64,000 bases of DNA from Dehalococcoidia bacterium (GTDB lineage Bacteria > Chloroflexota > Dehalococcoidia > Lucifugimonadales > Lucifugimonadaceae). The position numbers were made by a program, and so were the translations under genes. Of the stretch, positions 17,298 to 26,131 are shown piece by piece. The stretch is taken from positions 1-64,000 of the forward strand of contig JASLLE010000004.1 of NCBI GenBank assembly GCA_030747175.1. The letters run 5' to 3'. The notes beneath the pieces were generated by a model that did no database searches, was not told the origin of the DNA, and worked only from the letters and a program-made list of their open reading frames with translations. Position 1 is the first letter of the stretch; every line of letters starts with the position of its first letter.

Positions 17298-18758
17298 ATG
17301 AAATCGATCAATCTCAAGGTCCGTACCGCGCTGGTGTCGGCGGGACTTACCGCGGCGGGCTCCATCCTGGTCGGGTTAATTGCCGTCGGGGCTTCGGCTG
17401 ACACTGCGCCGGTCGTTACCGCCGTGGTTGTTATATCCGCGCTCGGATTCGGCGTTTCATGGGTCTTGTCCGGCCGTCTCACTGCGGGCATTGCACGCCT
17501 CGCTGCGGTCGGGAGCCGCGCCGTGGAGGGTGACTACACTGCGCGTGCGGGTACCGGCGGGCCGTCCGAAGTGTCGGAGGCCTCGGCATCACTCAACCAT
17601 CTGATCGACAGGCTTCGTTCCGCGCTGGAAGCCGGTGGTTCTGAGCGTATCCGACTGTCTTCCATCCTCAACACGATGACGGACGGCGTTCTGGTCGTGG
17701 ATGACGAAGGCATTGTAGAACTGGTCAACCCGGCCGCGCTTGAGATGCTGGACGCTCCGTCAGAGTTCTGGACGGGCGATCGGCTGGTGACGCTCAACCG
17801 GGATCACGAGGTGCTTCGCGTCATCATGGACTGCGTAAACGAGCGCACCCCGGCCCAGGGACAGGTGGAACTTCTCGGGTCCAGGAGGTTTCTTAACATC
17901 GTGGCCGTCCCGCTCACGGACGAGGCCCTGGTTGATGAACCGGCTCGCACCATGAACCGGGCGCTCGTCCTCTTGAACGACTTGACCGAATTACGGCGCG
18001 TGGACGTTACCCGGACCGAATTCGTAGCGAACGCTTCTCACGAGTTGCGCACTCCCCTCGCCGCGATACGCGCCTCCGCGGAAACCCTGCAACTGGGAGC
18101 GCTCAATGATCCGGAAGCGGCATCCGATTTTCTCAACCGTATCGAAGACAACGTGCTTCGCATGGAGGGGATGATCTCCGAGATGCTCGAACTGTCCCGT
18201 CTTGAAACGGGGCAGGCGCCGATGCACCTCGCGCCGATCAGCCTGCCAGATGTGGTCGTCGAAGAAGTCGACCGCTTGAGGCCTGTCGCAGAACGGGCCG
18301 GGATCGAACTCGGCTTGGATCTGGAGGACGACCTGCCCGCCATAACGGCAGACCGCACGATGGTCAGCCAGGTGGTGAGCAACCTTGTCTCCAACGCCCT
18401 TCATGCCTCCGGTAAAGGCGACAAAGTGAGTGTCGCCGCCAGACGAACGGCGGATGGCATTGATCTCTCCGTTACCGACACCGGTCGCGGCATCGAAACC
18501 GAATATGTTCCACACGTGTTTGAACGGTTCTACAAGGTCGGCGCCTCCCGAAGTGATGGCGGAACCGGCATAGGGCTGGCCATCGTCAAGCACATCGCGC
18601 AGGCACACGGCGGCGACGCCAGCGTCGATAGCGCTCCCGGGCGTGGATCAACGTTCACGGTGGCGTTCCCCCTGACTCGAGGGTTCGAAATCGACCCGGA
18701 CGCACTGTCCGAAGAACAACCGCACACTCCTGGCGACCAGGCTCAGCCACGTATTTAA
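17298..18758 (+). CDS. phoR: PhoR-type sensor histidine kinase
   Basis: About 486 residues from ATG 17298. Two N-terminal transmembrane helices (about 11-34 and 36-57) with a very short outer loop, a HAMP-like linker, a PAS domain (about 120-230), HisKA with phospho-acceptor His248 in NASHELRTPL, and HATPase with N-box NLVSNALHAS, DTGRGI and GTGIGLAIVKH. The tiny extracytoplasmic loop is typical of PhoR kinases that sense through the Pst/PhoU complex and PAS domain instead of an external domain. A TTG at 17262, overlapping the phoB stop, would add 12 residues. The stop codon falls inside the Pho-box repeat. Confidence 0.87.
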   Translation: MKSINLKVRTALVSAGLTAAGSILVGLIAVGASADTAPVVTAVVVISALGFGVSWVLSGRLTAGIARLAAVGSRAVEGDYTARAGTGGPSEVSEASASLNHLIDRLRSALEAGGSERIRLSSILNTMTDGVLVVDDEGIVELVNPAALEMLDAPSEFWTGDRLVTLNRDHEVLRVIMDCVNERTPAQGQVELLGSRRFLNIVAVPLTDEALVDEPARTMNRALVLLNDLTELRRVDVTRTEFVANASHELRTPLAAIRASAETLQLGALNDPEAASDFLNRIEDNVLRMEGMISEMLELSRLETGQAPMHLAPISLPDVVVEEVDRLRPVAERAGIELGLDLEDDLPAITADRTMVSQVVSNLVSNALHASGKGDKVSVAARRTADGIDLSVTDTGRGIETEYVPHVFERFYKVGASRSDGGTGIGLAIVKHIAQAHGGDASVDSAPGRGSTFTVAFPLTRGFEIDPDALSEEQPHTPGDQAQPRI

Positions 18759-18782
18759 CAATCGTTTAACAAACCCGTTGCA
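18754..18782 (+). promoter_or_regulatory. Pho-box-like direct repeat
   Basis: TTTAACA at 18754-18760 and again at 18765-18771 gives exactly 11-bp spacing, with a weak third unit (CGTTGCA) in register at 18776. PhoB/PhoP operators in other bacteria are direct repeats with 11-bp periodicity, and Gram-positive PhoP boxes are TTAACA-like. It lies about 120-150 bp upstream of pstS and overlaps the phoR stop codon. Predicted site for activation of pstSCAB under phosphate limitation. Confidence 0.6.
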
Positions 18783-18900
18783 CGGCGATAAAGCTGCGCG
18801 CGGAAGCTAGGCCGTGGTTCGCCCCTGTTGCCAGGGGAACTGGTCAATCATCTCAACGAACCGGCTGCCGATTGAACCTCCATCCTGGAGACGGTAAAGC

Positions 18901-19860
18901 TTGCCGACGCGTTACGTGGCACTTGCACTGGGGATCGCCCTGATAGCGGGGATCGTCGCGCTTGCCATGAACGAACCCGGTGCGAGCCTCCTGGCGACCG
19001 ATTCGCCCCTTGCGGGCACTATCGAGATCGACGGGTCAAGCACGGTCTTCCCGATCTCCCAGGCCGTCGCCGAAGAGTTCCGCAAGGTCCACCCTGACGT
19101 CCAGGTACCGGTCGGCGTATCAGGGACGGGCGGAGGGTTCAAGCGATTCGTAGTCGGCGAGACTCAGATTTCCAACGCTTCCCGGTCCATCAAGCCGAGC
19201 GAGATTGAAATAGCGGACGAGAACGGGATCGAGTTCGTCGAGATCGCTGTCGGGTTTGACGGCCTGTCGGTGGTAGCCAATCCCGCGAACCGTTTCCTGG
19301 AATGCCTGACGACAAAGGAATTGAAGGCGATCTGGGAACCCGGGAGTGAAGTGAACCGTTGGAGCGATGTACGCGAGGGACTGCCGGACGGCAAGTTCCG
19401 CCTTTACGGGCCGGATACCGATTCCGGTACGTTCGACTACTTCACGGAGGCGATCGTCGAACATGAAGACGCCAGTCGCTCCGACTACTCCGCGAGCGCC
19501 GACGACAACGTCTTGATCCGGGGAGTTGGCGGCGACAAGAACGCTCTCGGCTATTTCGGATTCGCTTTCTATTCGTCTAGCCCCCATTTGTTGAAGTTGA
19601 TCGCCGTCGATTCCGGGGACGGATGTGTGCTCCCATCCACGGAGACGATCAACAACGGCAGCTACGCTCCGCTGTCACGACCGATGTTCATTTACGTGAA
19701 TACGGCCGCCCTTGGACGGGTGGAAGTGGTGGAGTTTCTGAAGTTCTACCTGGACAACGCCACAAAACTGGTACAGGAAGTCGGGTACGTGCCGCTGCCC
19801 GAGGCGATGTACGACGAAGGCAGAGGCACCCTGACCGCCTCGATCGGAACTCCAGATTGA
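18901..19860 (+). CDS. pstS: Phosphate ABC transporter substrate-binding protein
   Basis: 319 residues. An N-terminal hydrophobic segment (about 5-23) has no lipobox Cys, so it is a signal peptide or membrane anchor. Phosphate-binding loops are visible: DGSSTVFPI (44-52), [10 protein letters not shown] (about 74-83) and DSGTFDYF (about 176-183). It captures phosphate outside the membrane and delivers it to PstCA. Start is TTG 18901 with GGAGAC about 8 nt upstream; no ATG/GTG lies near the family-typical N-terminus. Confidence 0.9.
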   Translation: MPTRYVALALGIALIAGIVALAMNEPGASLLATDSPLAGTIEIDGSSTVFPISQAVAEEFRKVHPDVQVPVGVSGTGGGFKRFVVGETQISNASRSIKPSEIEIADENGIEFVEIAVGFDGLSVVANPANRFLECLTTKELKAIWEPGSEVNRWSDVREGLPDGKFRLYGPDTDSGTFDYFTEAIVEHEDASRSDYSASADDNVLIRGVGGDKNALGYFGFAFYSSSPHLLKLIAVDSGDGCVLPSTETINNGSYAPLSRPMFIYVNTAALGRVEVVEFLKFYLDNATKLVQEVGYVPLPEAMYDEGRGTLTASIGTPD

Positions 19861-19870
19861 AGGACCAACC

Positions 19871-20824
19871 GTGGCTTCTCTAAACCGGGCGGAGCCGGAG
19901 CGATCCGGCATCGTGGCATCGTTGGTCGCTCGCCGGAGAGCCAGACGACGCGTACGGGCCGAGCAGCTTGTGATCCTGGCGTTGCTGCTGATCGCTACCC
20001 TCGTATCCGTATTGACCACCGTCGGCATCATTTTCACGCTGGTCAGAGAGAGCTTCGGATTCTTCCAGGAAGTTTCCGTCTGGGAGTTCGTCACGGGGAC
20101 GAAGTGGGCTCCGTTGTTCGAGCCTCAAGCGTTCGGCGTGTTACCGCTGATCGCCGGAACCTTGCTCGCAGCCGGAATCGCCGGGATAGTTGCCCTCACT
20201 CTGGGCCTCGGCGCTGCGATTTACCTCTCGGAGTATGCGCCCGACCGGGTGCGGCGGATCATCAAGCCCATCCTGGAAGTCCTGGCCGGAATCCCGACCG
20301 TTGTGTACGGATTCTTCGCGCTTTCGTTCCTGACCCCGATACTTCAATCGGTTCTGCCGATCCCGGTCATCTTCAACGTCCTGAGCGCCGGCATGGTCAT
20401 GGGACTGATGATCATGCCTATGGTGTCCACGCTGAGCGAAGACGCCATGGTGGCCGTTCCACGGGAGTTGCGCGACGGCGCGTACGCACTTGGCGCTACG
20501 AGGTTTGAGGTCGCAACCAAGGTCGTGGTCCCGGCCGCCCTTCCCGGGATCGTGGCTTCGTTCATCCTGGCACTCTCCCGGGCGATCGGGGAGACGTTGA
20601 TCGTGACCATCGCCGCCGGGGCGACTCCCAATCTCACGATCAACCCGCTCGAAAGCATCCAGACGATGACGGCCTACATCGTCCAGGTATCGCTCGGCGA
20701 GACGCCGCAGGGAACACTCGTCTTCAAGACGATCTTCGCTGTCGGGCTCCTCCTGTTCCTCATGACGCTGACGATGAACATCATCGGACGCTGGATCGTC
20801 CGCCGGTACACGGAGAGGTACTGA
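19871..20824 (+). CDS. pstC: Phosphate ABC transporter permease PstC
   Basis: 317 residues with six predicted transmembrane helices and the inner-membrane permease loop (EAA-like) around [19 protein letters not shown]. Two signatures, [19 protein letters not shown] and [10 protein letters not shown], are typical of PstC. An arginine-rich N-terminus (about 22-30) faces the cytoplasm. GTG start 10 bp after pstS with AGGA upstream. Stop and pstA start overlap by one base, so the two are translationally coupled. Confidence 0.92.
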   Translation: MASLNRAEPERSGIVASLVARRRARRRVRAEQLVILALLLIATLVSVLTTVGIIFTLVRESFGFFQEVSVWEFVTGTKWAPLFEPQAFGVLPLIAGTLLAAGIAGIVALTLGLGAAIYLSEYAPDRVRRIIKPILEVLAGIPTVVYGFFALSFLTPILQSVLPIPVIFNVLSAGMVMGLMIMPMVSTLSEDAMVAVPRELRDGAYALGATRFEVATKVVVPAALPGIVASFILALSRAIGETLIVTIAAGATPNLTINPLESIQTMTAYIVQVSLGETPQGTLVFKTIFAVGLLLFLMTLTMNIIGRWIVRRYTERY

Positions 20825-21783
20825 TGGAACGCCAGCAAGCACCGCTCGGCTCCGCCCGGGTGACAAGCCAGATCGCCGCCAGCGTGACCCGACCGCGCTA
20901 CTCCGGGCCAACGCCGCCGGTGGGCTCCGCCACGGCTCGATCACCGTGGCGGCGATGGCGGGACAGGTTCTTCTTCCTGCTGTTCTTCGCATCGGTCGCG
21001 ATCGGGATCTTCGGGCTGGCGGCGCTGGTCATCGATGTCCTGACGGACGGACTGGGCACGCTGGATTTCAGCTTCATCAACAGCTACCCGTCCAGACATG
21101 CCGGAGAGTCCGGAATCAGGGCAGCGCTTTTCGGCACGATCTGGATAACGGTCGGCACCGCGGCATTCGCCATCCCGATAGGCGTCGCGACGGCGATCTA
21201 TCTGGAAGAGTTTGCGCCGGACCATTGGAGCACAAGGTTGGTGCAACTCAACATCGCAAACCTTGCCGGTGTGCCGTCAATCATCTACGGAATCCTTGGC
21301 CTTGCGCTCTTCGTCCAGGCGTTTGCCCTGGATCGTTCCGTCCTCGCCGGATCGTTGACTATGACACTGCTGATCCTGCCCATCGTCATCATCGTGTCCC
21401 AGGAAGCGATAAAAGCTGTTCCGAATGAGTTCCGCGATGCAGCGTTCGCGCTCGGCGCCAACCGGTGGCAGGTGGTCAAGACCGTGGTGCTTCCGCAGGC
21501 CATCCCGGGAATCATGAGCGGGATCATCCTGGCGCTCTCCCGGGCGGTGGGCGAGGCCGCCCCCATGCTGATGATCAGTTCGCTGGTGTTCCTGACCTTC
21601 ATCCCATCGTCTCCCGGCGACCGGTTCACCGTGCTGCCGGTACAGATTTTCAACTGGGTGTCTTTGCCCCAGCCCGGGTTCCAGGCCGTTGCTTCCGCCG
21701 GGATCATCGTCCTTCTCGCCGTCCTGCTGTCGATGAACTCCATCGCCATCTGGATCCGCAACCGTTACCAGAAGAGGTATTAG
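20824..21783 (+). CDS. pstA: Phosphate ABC transporter permease PstA
   Basis: 319 residues, six transmembrane helices after a basic, Pro/Arg-rich N-terminal tail of about 45 residues. PstA signatures include LEEFAPDHW, NLAGVPSIIYGILGL, GANRWQVVKTVVLPQAIPG and SRAVGEAAPMLM. It forms the channel with PstC; the loop contacts PstB. ATG overlaps the pstC TGA by one base. Confidence 0.92.
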   Translation: MERQQAPLGSARVTSQIAASVTRPRYSGPTPPVGSATARSPWRRWRDRFFFLLFFASVAIGIFGLAALVIDVLTDGLGTLDFSFINSYPSRHAGESGIRAALFGTIWITVGTAAFAIPIGVATAIYLEEFAPDHWSTRLVQLNIANLAGVPSIIYGILGLALFVQAFALDRSVLAGSLTMTLLILPIVIIVSQEAIKAVPNEFRDAAFALGANRWQVVKTVVLPQAIPGIMSGIILALSRAVGEAAPMLMISSLVFLTFIPSSPGDRFTVLPVQIFNWVSLPQPGFQAVASAGIIVLLAVLLSMNSIAIWIRNRYQKRY

Positions 21784-21785
21784 CC

Positions 21786-22702
21786 ATGTCCACTGAATGT
21801 CTGGCCGGTGAAATCATGACTGGATCGGGGGCGCGGTCATAGCAGCGAACTTCGAACCGGTCAGCGCGCCTTCAAACACGAGCGCCGAAGACCTCACGAT
21901 CAACCTGGGCGAACGCTACGTCGAGCAGTTCGACGCGGGGGATGTTGCCCTTGAAACAAAAGGGCTACGCGTTCATTACGGCGAAACGCTGGCTCTCTAC
22001 GACGCTGACCTGCAGTTCCCCCGAAACAAAGTCACAGCAATCATCGGTCCGTCCGGCTGCGGCAAGAGCACGCTCTTGCGATCGCTGAACCGGATGAACG
22101 AGCTGATCCCGGGAGCCCGGGTCGGCGGCAGCGTGATGTTCGACGGCCAGGATCTGTACGCGCCGGGTGTCGACCCCACGGAGGTCCGTTTCCGGATCGG
22201 CATGGTGTTTCAGAGGCCAAACCCGTTCCCGAAGTCCATTTACGAGAACGTCGTGTTCGGCGTCAGAATAAACGGGCTGCGCCGTGACCTAGACGAGGTT
22301 GTTGAGCGCGCTCTCAGCCAGGCCGCTTTATGGGACGAGGTGAAGGACCGGCTGGACGACAACGCGTTCGGGCTTTCGGGCGGGCAGCAGCAGCGGCTCT
22401 GCATCGCCCGGGCGCTTGCGGTGGAGCCGGAGATTCTCCTGATGGATGAGCCGGCTTCGGCGCTCGACCCCATCTCAACGTTGTCCATCGAGGACTTTAT
22501 TCGCGAGCTTCGTGAGCAGTACACGATCGTGATCGTGACCCACAACATGCAGCAGGCGAACCGCGTCTCTGACTACACGGCGCAGATGTGGACCGATGAA
22601 CAGCGCCAGGGCACGTTGATCGAATACGCAGAAACGCGTGACCTGTTCAGCAACCCGCACGACAGCCGCACCGAGGGTTACATCACGGGCCGCTTCGGTT
22701 AG
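21786..22702 (+). CDS. pstB: Phosphate ABC transporter ATPase PstB, 5' end disrupted
   Basis: The ATPase is clear: Walker [11 protein letters not shown]-loop region [13 protein letters not shown], signature [15 protein letters not shown], Walker [14 protein letters not shown] and the H-loop VTHNM. However, the in-frame sequence (from 21812 to 22076) contains no ATG, GTG or TTG, while PstB homology begins by about 21944. ATG 21786, with AGAGGT about 10 nt upstream, opens another frame that stops at 21841. A -1 shift at the GGGGG run 21827-21831 joins the two into one natural-looking N-terminus. Either one G is missing (sequence error or mutation), or there is frameshifting, or an ATA/CTG start is used. 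A start at TTG 22076 would remove part of Walker A and is implausible. Confidence 0.85.
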
Positions 22703-22772
22703 CGCTACACTCTCGCCCGGCGCCCTTCGCCTTGCTGTGGCGGGTATCGGGACGCCGCATAAGGAGTTAGCG

Positions 22773-23531
22773 ATGACCGTGATCCGAAACTGGAAAGAGG
22801 TCGTCCCCTACATCGGGCACGATTTCGCGATTATCTGGCCCATCTTCCGAAGTGTCGGCTGGCCGGACAGGACCCCGGATGAGGCGCCGTTGCGGGGAAT
22901 GGACGGTTTCACGGTTCATCGTATGCAGGGTGCACAGGCCGGCGATTATCACGATCATGCGGCGCAGGAACAGGTCTACTACTTCACAAGCGGCAGCGGC
23001 CAGATGAAGCTGGACGGTGAGATCGTTGACGTGCAGGAGGGGGACGCCGTCCACATCCCGGCGAAGGTGATGCACCAGTTCATCAACAACTCCGACGACT
23101 GGTGTGAGCACGTCCTCGTCACCGCAGATGTGGCTGACCCGCCGACCGGATCAGGTTCGCCGACCCTGATCCGGAACTGGAAGGACCTCGTTCCGTACGT
23201 CCGGCATGACACGGCGATCATCTGGGGCCTGTTTATGGGCGCCGGGCGTGAGGACGTAGATCCCGAAAGCACTGTGATGCGCGGGATGGACGGATTCACG
23301 CTGCACCGCATGCAGGGCCGGCTGACGGGCGAGTACCACAGCCACGAGAACCAGGAACAGGTCTACTATTTCATCAAAGGCAGCGGCCAGATGAAGCTGG
23401 ACGGTGAGATATTCGATGTGAAAGAGGGCGACGCCGTTTACGTTCCGCCGAAGGTGAAGCACCAGCTCATCAACAACACAGAGGACTGGTGCGAGCATTT
23501 ACTCGTGACTGCGGGGGTGGCCAGGTCTTAG
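22773..23531 (+). CDS. Bicupin protein (tandem cupin duplication)
   Basis: 252 residues made of two closely similar cupin repeats (about 1-125 and 128-252), each opening with an IRNWK(E/D)-VPY segment. Each has a cupin motif 1 (YHDHAAQEQVYY, YHSHENQEQVYY) and motif 2 (IPAKVMHQFINN, VPPKVKHQLINN) with the His/His/Glu/His metal ligands. The repeats are similar enough to suggest fairly recent intragenic duplication. Function could be a metal-dependent isomerase, dioxygenase or sugar-binding protein; not assignable. AAGGAG precedes ATG 22773; the open frame back to 22638 overlaps pstB and is not homologous. It occupies the place where phoU usually follows pstB. Confidence 0.85.
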   Translation: MTVIRNWKEVVPYIGHDFAIIWPIFRSVGWPDRTPDEAPLRGMDGFTVHRMQGAQAGDYHDHAAQEQVYYFTSGSGQMKLDGEIVDVQEGDAVHIPAKVMHQFINNSDDWCEHVLVTADVADPPTGSGSPTLIRNWKDLVPYVRHDTAIIWGLFMGAGREDVDPESTVMRGMDGFTLHRMQGRLTGEYHSHENQEQVYYFIKGSGQMKLDGEIFDVKEGDAVYVPPKVKHQLINNTEDWCEHLLVTAGVARS

Positions 23532-23687
23532 TCGCCCCTCAAAATAAGCGCGAGATAACCTGATCTTATTAAGACAACTCGAATAGAATTACCGGCGCAT
23601 TCAGCCCGAGGATCGATGATTGCGTATGTTCGCTTCGATCCATCCAAATAGCTTTCCGACGTACCCCAAGAGAGGATCTTTCAACGA

Positions 23688-25994
23688 ATGGTGATCTCCG
23701 AGTCAGCCCATGCCGCCCATCGAGTAGTCGGTACGAGGCCGATCAGACCCGACGGCCTGGACAAGGTGACGGGCCGGGCGCTCTACGGAGCGGACGTTGA
23801 GCTCGAAGGACTTGTGCACGGCGTCGTTCTGCGAAGTCCGCACGTTCACGCCCGGATAAAGTCGATCGACACCTCGGCAGCCGAGAAGGCGCCGGGCGTG
23901 CTTGCGGTGATCACCGGGGCGGACATGCCCGTCGCCGCCGAGGGGATGGTGGAGATCGGTGAAGAAGGGAACGTGGCGCTGGCGTGGTCTTCAAACCGGG
24001 TGATGGCGCATGACAAGGCGTTGTTCAAGGGCCACCCCGTCGCAGCCATAGCGGCAACCGACCGCAACGCCGGATATGAAGCGCTCAAGTTGATCGACAT
24101 CGAATACGAACCGCTCGATTCGGTGCTATCGATCGAAGAGGCGATAGCGCCGGGCGCGACCCTTGTGCACGACGATCTCGTCGGAAATCACCTCGGCGAG
24201 TCGGTCAAGGACACCAACATCGCGGCGATCATCCGCCACGAACTCGGCGATCCGATCGATGCGATGGGCCGGGCGTCACTGGTGGTCGAGCGCGAAGTCA
24301 AAATGGCGACGGTTCACCAGGGTTACATAGAACCCCAGACCGGCACCGCTCACTGGGATGAAAACGGCCGCGTTACCGTCTGGACGAGTACCCAGGGAGC
24401 CTTCGGCGTGCGGGCCCAGATGGCCGGGATATTGAACCTGTCCGAGACCGATGTGCATGTCGTTCCGATGGAGATCGGCGGCGGTTTCGGCGGCAAGCTG
24501 AACGTGTACCTGGAACCCGTCGCAGCAATCCTGTCACGGAAATGCGGACGGCCGGTCAAGGCGTACATGAGCCGGACCGACGTGTTCGAAGCTACCGGCC
24601 CGGGCGCTGCGGCCATTATCAAGATCAAGTTCGGCGTCGACGACGACGGGATGATCATCGCCGCAGATGCCGACCTCAAGTACGAGGCCGGGTCATACCC
24701 GGGCTCGCCGGTCGCGGCCGGATCGGTCTGCTGTTTTGCGGCTTACAACCTCGATAACGTGCGGATCACGGGTTACGACGTGCTGGTCACCAAGCCCAAG
24801 ACGGCGGCATATCGCGCTCCGGGCTCGACTCACGTCGCGTACGGCGTGGAGTCGGTGATCGACGAGATCTGCGAGATACGCGGATACGATCCGATCGAGT
24901 TCAGGATCAAGAACGCGTCCCGCGAGGGCAAACGCCGCGCCGACGGCCCGATCTGGGGACCGATCGGCATTACGCAGGTGCTCGAGAAATCTCGCGACTC
25001 GGATCACTGGAAGTCTCCACTGGAGAAGACCGGTCCGGACGGAAAGAAGCGCGGGCGAGGCATCGCCATCGGCTTCTGGCGCAACGGTGGCCGGCGCTCC
25101 GTGGTCACGCTAAACCTGAACAGCGATGGCGTCGTGTCATTGATCGAAGGATCCGTGGACATCGGCGGGTCGCGCGCCTCCATCGCCATGCAGGCGGCGG
25201 AGGTTCTCTGCGTCCCGATGGAGGACATCCGGCCCCAGGTCGCTTCGACCGAAAGCGTCGGCTACACAGACAACACGGGCGGCAGCCGCACGACTTACGC
25301 CACCGGCATGGCCTCATACCGGGCCGCCGGGTTGATGGTGGACGAGTTGAGGTCCCGGGTCGCGAAGATCTGGGACATCGATCCATCAGAGGTTGTATAT
25401 GACTCCGGGACCTTCCGGGCCATGCAGGACGCCGAGCTTCAGTCGATGAGCATGACGTTCAAAGAGCTGGCGGGCCGCATTGATGGCACGGGCGGGCCTG
25501 TTGCGGTCACGGCCAGTGTGGACCTGGCAGACGCGGCCGGCGCGTTTGGCGCTCACCTCGTGGACGTCGAAGTGGACACGGAGACCGGGAAGACAGATAT
25601 CCTCCGCTACACCGTCGTCCAGGATGTCGGCGGCGCTATCCACCCGTCCTACACCGAAGGCCAGCTACAGGGCGGCGCGGCGCAGGGCATCGGCTGGGCA
25701 TTGAACGAGGAGTACTTCCTGACGACGGAGGGTCGCATGGCGAACCCAACGTTCCTGGACTACCGGATGCCGACGACCTTCGACCTGCCTGAGATCGAGA
25801 CGATCCTGGTGGAGTTCCCGAACCCGCTCCACCCGTTCGGCGTGCGCGGCGCCGGTGAGGTTTCGATATCGCCGCCCGTGGGTGCTATCGCAAACGCATT
25901 ACACGACGCACTGGGCATTCGCTTCCGGCAGTCACCGATGAAGCCGGGGCGCATCCTGGAATCGCTGGGGACGTTGAAGGACGGCGTGCAATAA
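23688..25994 (+). CDS. Xanthine dehydrogenase-family molybdopterin-binding subunit (CoxL/XdhB type)
   Basis: 768 residues, the full-length Mo-cofactor subunit. Family features: N-terminal RPDGLDKVTGRALYGADV; Gln236 in STQGAFG; Moco loop GGGFGGK (264-270); AYRAPGS (374-380); and the catalytic Glu724 in GVRGAGE. The CoxL active-site loop AYXCSFR is absent, so it is not a form I CO dehydrogenase. Family enzymes hydroxylate aldehydes, purines or N-heterocycles. The 2Fe-2S and FAD subunits normally encoded beside it are not in this window, so it must pair with distant partners or work differently. No signal peptide is obvious. Confidence 0.85.
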   Translation: MVISESAHAAHRVVGTRPIRPDGLDKVTGRALYGADVELEGLVHGVVLRSPHVHARIKSIDTSAAEKAPGVLAVITGADMPVAAEGMVEIGEEGNVALAWSSNRVMAHDKALFKGHPVAAIAATDRNAGYEALKLIDIEYEPLDSVLSIEEAIAPGATLVHDDLVGNHLGESVKDTNIAAIIRHELGDPIDAMGRASLVVEREVKMATVHQGYIEPQTGTAHWDENGRVTVWTSTQGAFGVRAQMAGILNLSETDVHVVPMEIGGGFGGKLNVYLEPVAAILSRKCGRPVKAYMSRTDVFEATGPGAAAIIKIKFGVDDDGMIIAADADLKYEAGSYPGSPVAAGSVCCFAAYNLDNVRITGYDVLVTKPKTAAYRAPGSTHVAYGVESVIDEICEIRGYDPIEFRIKNASREGKRRADGPIWGPIGITQVLEKSRDSDHWKSPLEKTGPDGKKRGRGIAIGFWRNGGRRSVVTLNLNSDGVVSLIEGSVDIGGSRASIAMQAAEVLCVPMEDIRPQVASTESVGYTDNTGGSRTTYATGMASYRAAGLMVDELRSRVAKIWDIDPSEVVYDSGTFRAMQDAELQSMSMTFKELAGRIDGTGGPVAVTASVDLADAAGAFGAHLVDVEVDTETGKTDILRYTVVQDVGGAIHPSYTEGQLQGGAAQGIGWALNEEYFLTTEGRMANPTFLDYRMPTTFDLPEIETILVEFPNPLHPFGVRGAGEVSISPPVGAIANALHDALGIRFRQSPMKPGRILESLGTLKDGVQ

Positions 25995-26020
25995 ACACCG
26001 CCTTGCGGCTGGATCAAAGG

Positions 26021-26107
26021 GAAGGTCCGCTCGCGAGAGCGGGCCTTCTTGCGTTCTCAGTCGAGTTCCTAACTGTGGCGCGACCAGATTCTCCGTGCGC
26101 CACAGTT
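26021..26107. terminator. Two consecutive hairpins between convergent genes
   Basis: Hairpin 1: 12-bp stem 26021-26032 / 26037-26048 (GAAGGTCCGCTC with one G-U pair), GCGA tetraloop, followed by TT; it suits termination of the rightward molybdenum gene. Hairpin 2: perfect 11-bp stem 26071-26081 / 26097-26107 (AACTGTGGCGC) with a 15-nt loop, lying 24 bp past the stop of the leftward aldo/keto reductase. Together they separate two convergent units. Confidence 0.6.
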
Positions 26108-26131
26108 CCCAGATAATCACCCCATTGGGGT

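Noticed and set aside
22076-22702. Short pstB from TTG 22076
   Set aside because: It would begin just after the Walker A lysine and delete an essential motif that is encoded in frame upstream.
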